Below, piece after piece: positions 26,132 to 35,478 of a DNA stretch of 64,000 bases (positions are counted from its first letter, which is position 1; the number at the start of each line of letters is the position of its first letter). The notes beneath the pieces are model-generated. The model was not told the DNA's origin. It saw nothing but the letters and a program-made list of their open reading frames with translations, and ran no database searches. The translations under genes and the position numbers were made by a program. Source of the DNA: Serratia nevei (GTDB lineage Bacteria > Pseudomonadota > Gammaproteobacteria > Enterobacterales > Enterobacteriaceae); contig NZ_CP149940.1 in NCBI RefSeq assembly GCF_037948395.1, positions 2,356,001 to 2,420,000 on the forward strand, given 5' to 3'.

Positions 26132-27295
26132 ATGAAAATCATGTCGGCAGAACAACGGGCGTTAACAGAACGGATCACGGCGATCGATCAACAGGCGATG
26201 GCCGAAGGGCGCATCGTGGGTAGCGTGGTGCTGGTGGCGCGGCAGGGCGAGATTTGTTACGCCGGGGCGGCCGGCTATGCCGATCGCGAAGCGCGGCGGC
26301 CGATGCGGCGAGAAACGCAGTTCCGGCTGTCGTCGGTCTCCAAACCCTATACCACGCTGGCGGCGCTGCGCCTGATCGAACAGGGCAAGCTGAGCCTGGA
26401 CGACGCGGTCAGCGAGTGGCTGCCGTGGTTTACTCCGGCGCTCGCCGACGGCCGGCGCCCGACGATCAAGATTCGTCATTTGCTGAGCCATACCGCCGGG
26501 CTGGACTATCGGCTGAACCAGCCGCCGACGGGCGTTTACCACCAGTTGGGGATCCAGGACGGCGTGGAACTGTCGACGCTGACGCTGGAGCAAAACCTGC
26601 GGCTGTTGGCGCAGGCGCCGTTGCTGTCGGCGCCGGGGGAGCATTTCAACTATTCGCTGGCGATCGACGTGCTAGGCGCGGTGCTGGAACGGGTGACGGG
26701 CATGCCGCTGCCGCAGCTGTTTGTCGAATGGGTGGCGCAGCCGCTGAGGCTAGGCAATACCGCGTTCCATGCGACGGACGCCGCGAACCTGGCGACGCCG
26801 TATTACAACACCCCGCAAGGGCCGCAGCGCATGCATGAAGGCCTGCGGGTGGCACTGCCGGAGGAGATGGCGGGGGGCGAGGTGCTGTTTTCACCCGCGC
26901 GGGCGCTCAACGCCGGGGCCTATCCTTCCGGCGGCGCGGGCATGGTCGGCGATGCCGACGACGTGCTGAAGCTGGTGGAGGCATTACGCAGCGGCGGGCA
27001 GGGCATTTTGCAGCCGGACACGGTGGCGTTGCTGCGCAGCCCGCACGTGGGCGCGCAGGCGCAAACGCAAGGGCCGGGCTGGGGATTCGGTTTTGGCGGG
27101 GCGCTGCTGGTGGACGCAGAAGCGGCGCAGACGCCGCAGCATGCCGGCACGCTGACCTGGGGCGGGGTTTACGGCCACAGCTGGTTCTTTGATCCACAGG
27201 CGCAGCTGAGCGTAGTGATACTGACCAACACCGCGTTTGAGGGCATGTGCGGCCGCTATCCGCAGCAGATCCGCGATGCGGTTTACGCGACGTAA
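26132..27295 (+). CDS. Serine hydrolase of the class C beta-lactamase/esterase fold
   Basis: A 387-residue protein of the beta-lactamase/penicillin-binding transpeptidase family, probably an EstB-type (family VIII) esterase or a peptidase. The nucleophile motif is SVSK at 68-71, and the second motif is probably the Tyr in NYSLAID. There is no signal peptide, unlike AmpC, so it acts in the cytoplasm. The ATG at 26132 is used; another lies three codons later. Regulation is probably by the divergent LysR protein. Activity on beta-lactams cannot be excluded but is not implied. Confidence 0.85.
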   Translation: MKIMSAEQRALTERITAIDQQAMAEGRIVGSVVLVARQGEICYAGAAGYADREARRPMRRETQFRLSSVSKPYTTLAALRLIEQGKLSLDDAVSEWLPWFTPALADGRRPTIKIRHLLSHTAGLDYRLNQPPTGVYHQLGIQDGVELSTLTLEQNLRLLAQAPLLSAPGEHFNYSLAIDVLGAVLERVTGMPLPQLFVEWVAQPLRLGNTAFHATDAANLATPYYNTPQGPQRMHEGLRVALPEEMAGGEVLFSPARALNAGAYPSGGAGMVGDADDVLKLVEALRSGGQGILQPDTVALLRSPHVGAQAQTQGPGWGFGFGGALLVDAEAAQTPQHAGTLTWGGVYGHSWFFDPQAQLSVVILTNTAFEGMCGRYPQQIRDAVYAT

Positions 27296-27300
27296 ATAAA

Positions 27301-27321
27301 AAGGGCCCCATTGGGGCCCTT
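27301..27321. terminator. Bidirectional terminator
   Basis: AAGGGCCCC and GGGGCCCTT form a perfect 9-bp stem with a 3-nt loop between the converging serine-hydrolase gene and ydgA. Confidence 0.85.
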
Positions 27322-27339
27322 GATCAGGCTTTCAAACGC

Positions 27340-28872
27340 TTACTGCGCCGGTGCCGGAGCAGGTTGTGCATCCTGCGCCGGTTCGCCGTCTTCCGCCGGG
27401 GCGCCCAGCAGGCCGAACTGGCCGATGAACTCCTGCAGCGACATTTTGTTGCCGTTCAGGTCAACCTGATTGTCGGCATAGTGGAACGTGCTCGCGATCA
27501 CGCCGTCTTTCTGGGTGGTCAGCTTGAACATCTGGCCCATGGCCGCCAGGCCCTGCACTTGCTGCTGCGCCAGTTTCTGCGCGTCTTCCTCGTTGTAACC
27601 CTGCAACAGCGCGGTTTTCGCGGTCACTTCGGTAGCCATCGCTTCCGGAATGGTCAGGTTGATATCCAGCTTTTTAACCGCCTGCGCGATCAGCTGATCC
27701 GGCGATTGTGCCGGGGAAGCGGCCTTGCTCGGATCGGTCAGCGCCAGATCCAGCGTGAAGGTGCTCTCGCCCTTGCTGTTTTTCCAGCTCAGCGGTGCGA
27801 TGCTGAGGCTCGGGTTGCCTTTCAGCAGCAGCGGCAGGTTCTTTTGCAGCAGTTCGGCGTTTTGCTGCTCATACACGGCCGGATCCAGGTTCTCGCCCTG
27901 TTGCAGCAGCGCCATGGTCTGGCGGTTGTAGCTGTCGGCGAAGTCTTTCAGCGCCTTGCCGTCGACGTTGTCGATTTTCAGCGCCAGCTTGCCGGCGCCG
28001 AAGTCGTTGCCCTGCACCTTGAGCGCGTCCATGGTGTAGTCGATCTGGCCGCCGATGTTGCTGCTGCCTTGCTCGCCGAACTTGCTCACCAGGTTGAAAC
28101 CGTCCAACGCCACGGTATCTTTACCGTCGATCGTCAGTTTGAACTGCTTCAGCGTCATCGTCTGATTGCCGAGCTTCACGCCGAACTTGCTCTCGTTGCT
28201 GTTGCCTTTCAGGTTGAAGCCCTGGAAGGTGATCTGCTCGTTTTGACCGAATTCGTTCGGGCTGGCGAACACGATATTGTCGCTATTGGCGTCCAGCACG
28301 AATTTTTTCAGATCGCTGGACACGTCAGCGTTAATGGTGGCGCCGCTGAATTTCAGCGAAGACTTATCTTTTTGGTAGTCTAGCGGGATGATGTCGATGG
28401 CAGACGAGGTGTCCCCGCTGTAAGAGATGCGCGAATCGGCGGTAAACAGCGATTTGCCTTTGGTGGTGTCAAACAGACCTTTCACCGCCGGGGTATTTTC
28501 CAGCTCGGTATGCACCGACGCCATGCTCGGCAGCAGATTGAATTTTTTCAGCTGGGCGAAGGGGAACGGGCCGTGATCGATGGTTTCCAGGAACGCCACT
28601 TCTTCACCGGCTTTCAGCGCCGCGTTTTCACTGGTATCCGTGCCGTCGGAACGCAGCACATAACGCACTTTACTGCTGAACAGGCCGCGCTGGTAATTTT
28701 CATAGCTCAGCTTCACGCCGGCTTTCGGCAGGTAAGCTTTCAGCTGGCCGTTGGCGTTGTCCACGACTTCGCCCATGTGCTGCTCGATCAGTTTCCCGGT
28801 GTACCAGGATGCCCCGGTCCATGCTGCGCCAAGAACCACAATGACGCTGACAGCGACTAACGATTTTTTCAT
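27340..28872 (-). CDS. ydgA: DUF945-family envelope protein YdgA
   Basis: A 510-residue protein with an N-terminal hydrophobic segment (residues 4-25) that may be a signal anchor, followed by a long soluble region with the DUF945 pattern. The C-terminus is a Pro/Ala/Gln tail. It corresponds to E. coli YdgA by sequence and by its place downstream of manA. It is probably periplasmic and membrane-attached; the function is not known. A terminator lies between manA and this gene, so it likely has its own promoter. Confidence 0.9.
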   Translation of the reverse strand: MKKSLVAVSVIVVLGAAWTGASWYTGKLIEQHMGEVVDNANGQLKAYLPKAGVKLSYENYQRGLFSSKVRYVLRSDGTDTSENAALKAGEEVAFLETIDHGPFPFAQLKKFNLLPSMASVHTELENTPAVKGLFDTTKGKSLFTADSRISYSGDTSSAIDIIPLDYQKDKSSLKFSGATINADVSSDLKKFVLDANSDNIVFASPNEFGQNEQITFQGFNLKGNSNESKFGVKLGNQTMTLKQFKLTIDGKDTVALDGFNLVSKFGEQGSSNIGGQIDYTMDALKVQGNDFGAGKLALKIDNVDGKALKDFADSYNRQTMALLQQGENLDPAVYEQQNAELLQKNLPLLLKGNPSLSIAPLSWKNSKGESTFTLDLALTDPSKAASPAQSPDQLIAQAVKKLDINLTIPEAMATEVTAKTALLQGYNEEDAQKLAQQQVQGLAAMGQMFKLTTQKDGVIASTFHYADNQVDLNGNKMSLQEFIGQFGLLGAPAEDGEPAQDAQPAPAPAQ

Positions 28873-28939
28873 AGCTCTGTTTCATCCTTTTTTCTTATCA
28901 CCCTCCGTTGCGCGGGAGGGGCAAATAGGGGCCGACAAA

Positions 28940-28957
28940 AAACGCCCGCAGGCGTTT
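28940..28957 (-). terminator. Terminator of manA
   Basis: On the minus strand AAACGCC and GGCGTTT form a 7-bp stem with a 4-nt loop followed by a T-run, about 55 bases after the manA stop. Confidence 0.8.
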
Positions 28958-28978
28958 AATTGTGGGGGTAGCTCTCGC

Positions 28979-29001
28979 TTTCAGCAAGCAATTTGCTGAA
29001 A
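28979..29001. other. Second hairpin in the manA-ydgA gap
   Basis: TTTCAGCAA and TTGCTGAAA form a perfect 9-bp stem with a 5-nt loop, directly after manA and before its terminator. Its role is unclear: an mRNA 3' element or a protein-binding palindrome. Confidence 0.5.
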
Positions 29002-29012
29002 TTTATCAACGG

Positions 29013-30191
29013 TTAGGTCAGCTGGTTATAAACCCTGGCGATGCGGCCGCTGCCGCTGACGTTGACCGGGGATTCGAAAGCCCCGATAAAGCAGGATTCG
29101 CCCGGTTTGAGCGTCAGGCGCTGCCCGGATTTTTCCAGCGTCGCTTCGCCGGCGACGCAGAACACGATGGCCGCGCTTCGCTGCGCCAGCGCCTGCGGTG
29201 CGGCGGTCAAATCGTGCAGCGAGAAGGCGAAATCCTCCACCGGGATCGGGAAGAACAGCTCGTTGCCGCGTTGCTCCGGCTGGGTCAGCAGGCCGGACGC
29301 CGGCTGTGGGCGGAACTGCAGGTTGGCCAGCAGCTCAGGCACGTCGATGAATTTCGGCGTCAGGCCCGCGCGCAGCACGTTATCCGAGTTGGCCATCACC
29401 TCCAGCGCCACCCCTTTCAGGTAGGCGTGCGGCGTTTCCGCGTACAGGAACATCGCTTCGCCCGGCGCGAGCTGCACCACGTTCAGCAGCAGCGGTGAGA
29501 ACAGGCCGCTGTCGTCCGGATAAAAGCCGGCGATAAAGCGCACGGTATCCCAGGGCTCGCCCTGCTGGTTGTTGAGCGCGGCTTTCAGCACGCCGAGCGC
29601 CAGCGATTTTTGCTCGCCGCTCATGGTCAACAGGCTGGCGAACAGGGTGGACAGATGCGCGGTGTCCGGCTGCTGCAGGAAGGTGGCGATGTCGTGGTGC
29701 GCGCCGGCGATCGGCTGCAGCAGGGAAACGATATCGGTCAGTTCGCGAAAGCCGTTCATCGCCAGGAACGGCGTCAGGGCGAAGACCAACTCGGGCTTGT
29801 GATTGGGGTCTTTGTAATTGCGTTCGGCGGCGCTCAGCGGGATGCCGGCGGCGTTCTCTTTCGCGAAGCCGATCTCGGCCGCCGCTTTGCTCGGGTGGAC
29901 CTGGATCGACAGCGGTTGATCGGCGCACAGCACTTTAAACAGGAACGGCAACTCGCCAAAGCGGCTGGCGACGTCGGCGCCCAGTTGCTTTGGCTGGTCT
30001 TCATCGATCAGCTCGCGCAGCGAACGCAGTGCGCCATCGGCGCCCGGCACGCGGGAAGGGCTCTTGGGATGGGCGCCCATCCACAGTTCGGCCATCGGCT
30101 GATTATCGGGGTTGGCGATGCCGTAAAGACGGGTCAGCGCATCGTGGCTGCCCCAGGCGTAATTCTGTACCGCGTTGGTCATTTTTTGCAT
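29013..30191 (-). CDS. manA: Mannose-6-phosphate isomerase, class I
   Basis: ManA interconverts mannose-6-phosphate and fructose-6-phosphate, feeding mannose into glycolysis and supplying GDP-mannose synthesis. The 392-residue protein matches E. coli ManA throughout. Zinc-ligand motifs IQVHPSK and HKPELVFAL are present in the first third, and the active-site loop ANSDNVLRAGLTPK lies near residue 260. Order fumC-manA-ydgA is as in E. coli, although fumA is absent between fumC and manA. Confidence 0.97.
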   Translation of the reverse strand: MQKMTNAVQNYAWGSHDALTRLYGIANPDNQPMAELWMGAHPKSPSRVPGADGALRSLRELIDEDQPKQLGADVASRFGELPFLFKVLCADQPLSIQVHPSKAAAEIGFAKENAAGIPLSAAERNYKDPNHKPELVFALTPFLAMNGFRELTDIVSLLQPIAGAHHDIATFLQQPDTAHLSTLFASLLTMSGEQKSLALGVLKAALNNQQGEPWDTVRFIAGFYPDDSGLFSPLLLNVVQLAPGEAMFLYAETPHAYLKGVALEVMANSDNVLRAGLTPKFIDVPELLANLQFRPQPASGLLTQPEQRGNELFFPIPVEDFAFSLHDLTAAPQALAQRSAAIVFCVAGEATLEKSGQRLTLKPGESCFIGAFESPVNVSGSGRIARVYNQLT

Positions 30192-30668
30192 GTCGATAAA
30201 CGTCCTTCTGCGTCATTGCCGCGCTGCATAGCAATAACTCACTGATTTTATAAGATTAACTTAATCTATGCCGACGACCATCATACGCCCGCGTCGGCGG
30301 GAAAAATCATGGGCGCGATCAAAATAACGCCGGATAACGTCGCGCCCGGCAACGGGCCAAAGTATAACGTGATAACGATCGGCGCCTCAAATGGCGCACT
30401 GGGCCTCAAGGCGGCCGTCAAAAGCCGCTAATCGATTATTCTTTGGGGCAATGGGGTTATTGCCGATAGCCCGGGCATCCTGCCTCATTATTTATTTTTC
30501 AGCATGTCAAAATATGTCGGCTGAATTTATTTTTTACCGTCTGAGCCATTCCCTTATTATTATTTTCGCGCTGCGCGGGGCGATCACACGCCGAGCTTAA
30601 ACCGGCGCGCCAGACCTCTTTACCGTAAGGGCTAACGAGTCGATTTAACGAAACCAGAGGTCTGTTGC
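30192..30668. other. Intergenic region between manA and a small exported-protein gene
   Basis: About 480 bases without a recognisable gene. It must contain the manA promoter on the minus strand and the promoter of the small gene on the plus strand. An open frame of 69 codons (30391-30600) is not convincing. No strong repeats or operators were found. Confidence 0.4.
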
Positions 30669-31001
30669 ATGAAAAAACTGTTGTTGCTGTTGGGGCTTTG
30701 CACCGGCGCAGCCCAGGCGGCGGTGATTGTCACCTATCCTTACGCCGCGCCGCGCACCGTGGTGATCGCGCCGGCGCCGATTGTCGTTGCACCCGCGCCG
30801 GTCGTGCTTCCCGCCGCGATCGCGCCCGTGGCCCATCCGCTGGCGCTCACCGCCGGCGCGGTGGCGACCGGGGCCTATCGCCATAATGAACGGCAGGACG
30901 CCTACGACGAAATCAATCATCTGCAGCAGCAACGCATCGATGAGCTCAATCATTTACAGGCCCAGCGCATCAATAATTTTAATTCGCGTCATCCGCGTTA
31001 A
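30669..31001 (+). CDS. Small exported protein with Pro/Ala/Val-rich and 11-residue-repeat parts
   Basis: A 110-residue protein with a clear signal peptide (MKKLLLLLGLCTGAAQA, cleavage near residue 17). The mature part has a low-complexity Pro/Ala/Val segment (about 20-65), then a C-terminal amphipathic stretch with two tandem 11-residue units, EINHLQQQRID and ELNHLQAQRIN, typical of a short coiled coil. Expected location is the periplasm or outer membrane. The gene has weak ribosome-binding context and lies alone between manA and fumC. I do not recognise the family. Confidence 0.65.
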   Translation: MKKLLLLLGLCTGAAQAAVIVTYPYAAPRTVVIAPAPIVVAPAPVVLPAAIAPVAHPLALTAGAVATGAYRHNERQDAYDEINHLQQQRIDELNHLQAQRINNFNSRHPR

Positions 31002-31230
31002 TCGTGACCCACGCTTGTATTCTCCGGGGCATGCCCGGCCGTTTATTTTGGCGCGGGTTAACCGGCGGCAAATAACCGCGTCATGCAGGAGTAAAAGAGA
31101 TGAAACGTGCTGTGAGATAACTCTCTTAATGCGAATAGTTATTATGTCACTATACTGGGAGTGCGTGCCGACGGGGGGGAGCGCGTCGGCCTAACCCTAC
31201 AATTTTAGGAATTATGCTAAGGAGACAATG

Positions 31231-32628
31231 ATGGCAGGCGTTCGTATCGAAAAAGACTCTATGGGCCCCATCGAAGTACCGGCCGACAAGCTGTGGGGCG
31301 CGCAGACCCAGCGCTCGTTGGCGCATTTCCGCATTTCCTCCGAAAAGATGCCGACCGCGCTGATCCATGCGCTGGCGTTGACCAAGCGCGCCGCTGCGCA
31401 GGTGAACGTGGATCTGGGGCTGCTGCCGGCCGAGCGGGGCGCCGCCATCATCAACGCCGCCGACGAAGTGCTGGCGGACAGCCATGCCGATCAGTTCCCG
31501 CTGTCCATCTGGCAAACCGGTTCCGGTACCCAGACCAACATGAACATGAACGAAGTGTTGGCCAACCGCGCCAGCGAGCTGCTGGGCGGCGTGCGCGGTG
31601 AAGAGCGCAAGGTGCACCCGAACGACGACGTCAATAAAAGCCAGAGCTCCAACGACGTGTTTCCCACCGCGATGCACGTGGCGGCGGTGATTGCGCTGCG
31701 CGAGCACCTGATCCCCGAGCTGAAAGTGCTGCACAAGACGCTGAGCGACAAGGCCGAAGCCTACCGCGACATCGTCAAAATCGGCCGCACCCACCTGCAG
31801 GACGCCACGCCGCTGACCCTGGGGCAGGAGATCTCCGGCTGGGCGGCGATGCTGGCGCACAACCTGAAGCACATCGAAGACAGTATCCCGCACATCGCCG
31901 AGCTGGCGCTGGGCGGCACGGCGGTTGGCACCGGCCTGAACACCCATCCTGAGTACGCGGTGCGCGTGGCCAAAGCGCTGGCGGAGTTGACCCATCAGCC
32001 GTTCGTCACCGCCCCGAACAAGTTCGAAGCGCTGGCGACCTGCGACGCGCTGGTGCAGGGGCATGGCGCGCTGAAAGGGCTGGCGGCTTCGCTGATGAAG
32101 ATCGCCAACGACGTGCGCTGGCTGGCGTCCGGCCCGCGCTGCGGCATCGGCGAGATTTCGATCCCGGAGAACGAACCGGGCAGCTCCATCATGCCGGGCA
32201 AAGTCAACCCGACCCAGTGCGAGGCGATGACCATGCTGTGCGCCCAGGTGCTGGGCAATGACGTGGCGGTGAACATCGGCGGCGCTTCCGGCAACTTCGA
32301 GCTGAACGTGTTCCGCCCGATGGTGATCCACAACTACCTGCAGTCGATTCGGCTGCTGGCCGACGGCATGCAGGGCTTCAACGAGCACTGCGCGGTGGGC
32401 ATCGAACCGAACCGAGATCGCATCACCCAGCTGTTGAACGAATCGCTGATGCTGGTGACGGCGCTCAACACCCACATCGGCTACGACAAGGCGGCGGAAA
32501 TCGCCAAGAAAGCGCACAAGGAAGGGCTGACGCTGAAAGCCGCGGCGCTGAAGCTCGGCTACCTGACCGACGCGCAGTTCGACGAGTGGGTGCGGCCGGA
32601 AGCGATGGTCGGCAGCATGCAGAAATAA
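31231..32628 (+). CDS. fumC: Fumarate hydratase class II
   Basis: FumC hydrates fumarate to malate without an iron-sulfur cluster, so it tolerates oxidative stress. The 465 residues carry the signature [13 protein letters not shown] and match E. coli FumC nearly throughout. Two adjacent ATG codons follow AAGGAG; the second (31231) has better spacing and the E. coli-like length. E. coli fumC is activated by SoxS/MarA/Rob; I looked for a marbox in the 229-base upstream gap and could not identify one with confidence. Confidence 0.97.
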   Translation: MAGVRIEKDSMGPIEVPADKLWGAQTQRSLAHFRISSEKMPTALIHALALTKRAAAQVNVDLGLLPAERGAAIINAADEVLADSHADQFPLSIWQTGSGTQTNMNMNEVLANRASELLGGVRGEERKVHPNDDVNKSQSSNDVFPTAMHVAAVIALREHLIPELKVLHKTLSDKAEAYRDIVKIGRTHLQDATPLTLGQEISGWAAMLAHNLKHIEDSIPHIAELALGGTAVGTGLNTHPEYAVRVAKALAELTHQPFVTAPNKFEALATCDALVQGHGALKGLAASLMKIANDVRWLASGPRCGIGEISIPENEPGSSIMPGKVNPTQCEAMTMLCAQVLGNDVAVNIGGASGNFELNVFRPMVIHNYLQSIRLLADGMQGFNEHCAVGIEPNRDRITQLLNESLMLVTALNTHIGYDKAAEIAKKAHKEGLTLKAAALKLGYLTDAQFDEWVRPEAMVGSMQK

Positions 32629-32643
32629 TCACGTCATGTTCAA

Positions 32644-32670
32644 ACGGGGCGCGTTTGCGCCCCGTCTTTT
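32644..32670 (+). terminator. fumC terminator
   Basis: ACGGGGCGC and GCGCCCCGT form a perfect 9-bp stem with a GTTT loop, followed by CTTTTC. It probably also serves the converging peroxiredoxin-like gene, whose end it touches. Confidence 0.85.
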
Positions 32671-33335
32671 CAAGCCAATCTCTCCAGCACCGACAACAGC
32701 GCCTGCGGCTCAGGCCGCCGGGTGTAATCGGCGTGCGCTTCGGCATAGGCGATACGGCCATCGTGGGCGATGACGAACCGCGCCGGCAGCGGCAGCGTCC
32801 AGCTATCATCCTGGTTGAACTGCGCCAAATCGAGGCCGAGCCGCTGTTGATACAGGGCGATCAGCGCGTCCGGCAGGCGGTAACGCAGGCCGAATTGGGC
32901 CGCCAGACGGTTGCCGGCATCGCTGAGCAGCGCAAAGGTGAGATCGTGATCGCGCATGGCCTGGCGGTTATGCACCGCGCTCTGCGGCGAAACGGCCACG
33001 AGCTGCGCGCCGTACTGCGTGATGGCGGGCAATGCGGCCTGCAGGGCCTGCAGATCGAGCGTACAGTAGGGGCACCAGATCCCGCGATAGAAACTGACGA
33101 CCAGCGGGCCCTTCGCCAACAGCGCCGCGGAGGAACATGGCCGGTTTTCGCCGTCCGACAGGGTAAAGTCGGGCGCGGCGTCGCCGACCCTCAGGGCGCG
33201 TTCGGCGATGCCGGCAGCGATCTGCGTTTGGATCGCCTTACGCATCAGCGCGTGCTCTTGTTCTGTGAGTGTGAACGGCAGTTGGCCGGATTCGAACTCC
33301 GCTTTGAAGGCATCGAGTTTGTCTTGCAGTGTCAT
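32670..33335 (-). CDS. AhpC/TSA-type peroxiredoxin-like protein
   Basis: A 221-residue thioredoxin-fold protein with a CPYC motif at 88-91 in the context FYRGIWCPYC, typical of the peroxiredoxin-like group with a redox-active dithiol. Residues 50-65 (RVGDAAPDFTLSDG) begin the AhpC/TSA domain. It is probably a cytoplasmic thiol peroxidase or related reductase. It is divergent from a LysR regulator with dyad elements between them. Confidence 0.83.
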   Translation of the reverse strand: MTLQDKLDAFKAEFESGQLPFTLTEQEHALMRKAIQTQIAAGIAERALRVGDAAPDFTLSDGENRPCSSAALLAKGPLVVSFYRGIWCPYCTLDLQALQAALPAITQYGAQLVAVSPQSAVHNRQAMRDHDLTFALLSDAGNRLAAQFGLRYRLPDALIALYQQRLGLDLAQFNQDDSWTLPLPARFVIAHDGRIAYAEAHADYTRRPEPQALLSVLERLA

Positions 33336-33375
33336 GCGTTCTCCTGACGGGAGTGAGGGTTGCGCTCATCTTGCC

Positions 33376-33434
33376 CATTCCTGAATGGCGCGTGTAGACT
33401 GCAATAAATGCTAACCGTTATTCCAGTAAGGAAT
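33376..33434. promoter_or_regulatory. Two ATTCC-type dyads between divergent LysR and peroxiredoxin-like genes
   Basis: CATTC-CT-GAATG (33376-33387) and ATTCC-AGTAA-GGAAT (33420-33434) share the half-site ATTC and flank the divergent promoters. The second has the length of a LysR recognition dyad and lies directly before the LysR start. Confidence 0.45.
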
Positions 33435-33437
33435 GCT

Positions 33438-34328
33438 ATGGGCAAGTTTGCCGATTACGAAACCTATGCCTGCGTTTACGAGAGCGGTTCCTTTACCGCA
33501 GCGGCGCGGCGGCTGCACGTGGGGCAGCCGGCGGTCTCGAAAGCGGTGGCGCGGCTGGAACAGCAGCTCGGCACACGCCTGATGCTGCGCTCGACCCACG
33601 GCCTGCAGCCGACGGATGCGGGGCAGCAGCTGTATCAACGCACCCGGCGTATCCTGAACGAGCTGGCGGAGACGGAAGCGCTGGTGCAGAACGCCGGCGA
33701 AACGCTGAGCGGCCGGCTGCGGGTCGCCTCGGCGGCGGTATTCGCCCGCATCGTTCCCTTGCCTGATTTGACGGCGTTTATGCGCGCCAACCCGCGTTTG
33801 AGCGTCGATCTGCTGCTGGATGACGGCAACCTGTCGTTGATTGAAGAGGGCATCGATATTGCCCTGTGTATCGGCGAGCTGGAAGATTCTGGCTTTACCG
33901 CCCGTAAACTGGGTGAGGTAAAGCAATGTGTGATCGGCACGCCCGGCTATTTTGCCGCCGCCGGCATGCCGCAGCGGCCTGAAGATCTGTTGCAGCACGA
34001 GCTGGTGATTTACCACCGCCGTGGTGGCGGCGAGCACTGGCGCTTCAGCCGAGAAGGAGAACAGCGCGCGCTGCGGCTGCCGGGGCGCATGCGGGTCAAT
34101 GCGGCGGAGTGCGTGCGCGAGCTGGTGTTGGCGGGATTCGGGCCCACTATCGCCAGCGAAGGCATGTTCCGCAGCGAGCTGCAAAGCGGGGCGGCGATCG
34201 CGGCATTAGCGGACTGGCAGCTGCCGCCGCTGGCGCTGTGGGCGGTGTTCCCCGGCGGTCATTTCGTCTCGGCCAAGGCGCGGGCCTTTGCCGACTTTGT
34301 CCAAACTGCGTTATGCAGGGAGCCGTGA
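33438..34328 (+). CDS. LysR-family transcriptional regulator
   Basis: A 296-residue LTTR with HTH near residues 5-60 (GSFTAAARRLHVGQPAVSKAV) and an effector domain. The ATG at 33438 gives the usual N-terminus; ten upstream codons are open but would overlap the putative operator. It is divergent from the peroxiredoxin-like gene, the likely target, and is followed after one base by the WYL-domain regulator, so the two regulators appear to be one operon. Confidence 0.87.
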   Translation: MGKFADYETYACVYESGSFTAAARRLHVGQPAVSKAVARLEQQLGTRLMLRSTHGLQPTDAGQQLYQRTRRILNELAETEALVQNAGETLSGRLRVASAAVFARIVPLPDLTAFMRANPRLSVDLLLDDGNLSLIEEGIDIALCIGELEDSGFTARKLGEVKQCVIGTPGYFAAAGMPQRPEDLLQHELVIYHRRGGGEHWRFSREGEQRALRLPGRMRVNAAECVRELVLAGFGPTIASEGMFRSELQSGAAIAALADWQLPPLALWAVFPGGHFVSAKARAFADFVQTALCREP

Positions 34329-34329
34329 T

Positions 34330-35019
34330 ATGTCGCGCGCACAACGTTTACTCGATCTGATGCAGCTGCTGCGCAGCCACCGTTATCCGGTGGCGGGCCA
34401 TGCGCTGGCGCAAACGCTGGGCATCAGCATGCGCACGCTGTACCGCGATATCGCTACGCTGCAGCAGCAGGGGGCGGAGATCGTCGGCGAGGCGGGCGTC
34501 GGCTATGTGCTGCGGCCCGGCTTTATGCTGCCGCCGCTGATGTTCTCGCAGGCAGAGACAGAGGCGCTGGTGCTGGGGATGCGCTGGGTCAGCCGCCGCG
34601 GCGACAGCCAGCTGGCGAGTGCGGCGGGCCAGGCGCTGGCCAAGATCGCCGACGTGCTGCCGCCGGCGCTGCGGGAGGAGCTGGAGGCCAACACGCTGTT
34701 GATCGCGCCGGTTCAGGCGCCACCGGTGGCGGATGTGATGCGGGTGCTGATCCGTGACACCATCCGCCGCGAGCGCAAGCTGCATATCGACTATCTCGAT
34801 CTGGCGGGGCAGCGCAGCGAACGCCTGCTGTGGCCCTTTGCGCTGGGTTTTTTCGACCAGTTCCAGATGCTGGTCGCCTGGTGCGAGCTGCGCCAGGCGT
34901 TTCGCCATTTTCGCCTCGATCGCATTCAGGCCGCTACACCTTTGGAACAGCGCTACCCGCGCGGCCGGCGGCGGCTGCTGAAAGAGTGGCGCCTCAGCGA
35001 GGGCATTGCGGAGCAATAG
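34330..35019 (+). CDS. HTH/WYL-domain transcriptional regulator (YafY type)
   Basis: A 229-residue protein with an N-terminal HTH_11 domain (LGISMRTLYRDIATLQQQG) and a WYL-type ligand domain ending in the arginine-rich YPRGRRRLLKEW. Such proteins usually control a neighbouring small-molecule-modifying enzyme. It is separated by one base from the LysR gene and by 90 bases from the downstream VOC gene, its plausible target. Confidence 0.87.
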   Translation: MSRAQRLLDLMQLLRSHRYPVAGHALAQTLGISMRTLYRDIATLQQQGAEIVGEAGVGYVLRPGFMLPPLMFSQAETEALVLGMRWVSRRGDSQLASAAGQALAKIADVLPPALREELEANTLLIAPVQAPPVADVMRVLIRDTIRRERKLHIDYLDLAGQRSERLLWPFALGFFDQFQMLVAWCELRQAFRHFRLDRIQAATPLEQRYPRGRRRLLKEWRLSEGIAEQ

Positions 35020-35109
35020 CGGCACGCTGCTGCCATAAACTGTCAGTCGCACCCCTTAGTCTGTGCCTATCGGGAACCGGCCGGTTCCCATCACCCAGAG
35101 GACAGACCG

Positions 35110-35478
35110 ATGACCCTTCCCAGCATGACCCTGCTTTACGTCGACAACCCGCTGAACAGCGCCGCCTTTTATCAACGTTTACTGGGACAGGCGCCGGTAG
35201 AGCTTTCCCCCGGCTTCGCCCTGTTCGTGCTCAACAACGGCTTCAAGCTGGGGATGTGGGCCAAACAGGGGGTAAAACCTACGGCGACCCTGACCGGCGG
35301 CGGCGGTGAACTGGGCTTTTTGTGCCAGGATCCGCAAGAGGTTGAGGCGCGCTATAACCAGTGGCGCGAACTCGGGCTGCCGATTGAGCAAACGCCGACC
35401 GAGATGGAGTTCGGTTACACCTTCGTGGCGCGAGATCCGGACGGCCATCGCCTGCGGGTGTATGCCCTCAGCGAGTAG
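35110..35478 (+). CDS. VOC-superfamily (glyoxalase/bleomycin-resistance fold) protein
   Basis: A 122-residue protein of the vicinal-oxygen-chelate superfamily. The N-terminal half ([20 protein letters not shown]) and the C-terminal segment [18 protein letters not shown] are typical. Members bind metals and act as glyoxalases, dioxygenases or drug-binding proteins. It lies downstream of the YafY-type regulator, a frequent pairing, and overlaps the end of tus by 11 bases. Confidence 0.82.
   Translation: MTLPSMTLLYVDNPLNSAAFYQRLLGQAPVELSPGFALFVLNNGFKLGMWAKQGVKPTATLTGGGGELGFLCQDPQEVEARYNQWRELGLPIEQTPTEMEFGYTFVARDPDGHRLRVYALSE

Noticed and set aside
31002..31227. Marbox upstream of fumC
   Set aside because: Expected from E. 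coli biology, but no GCAC-centred match good enough was found.
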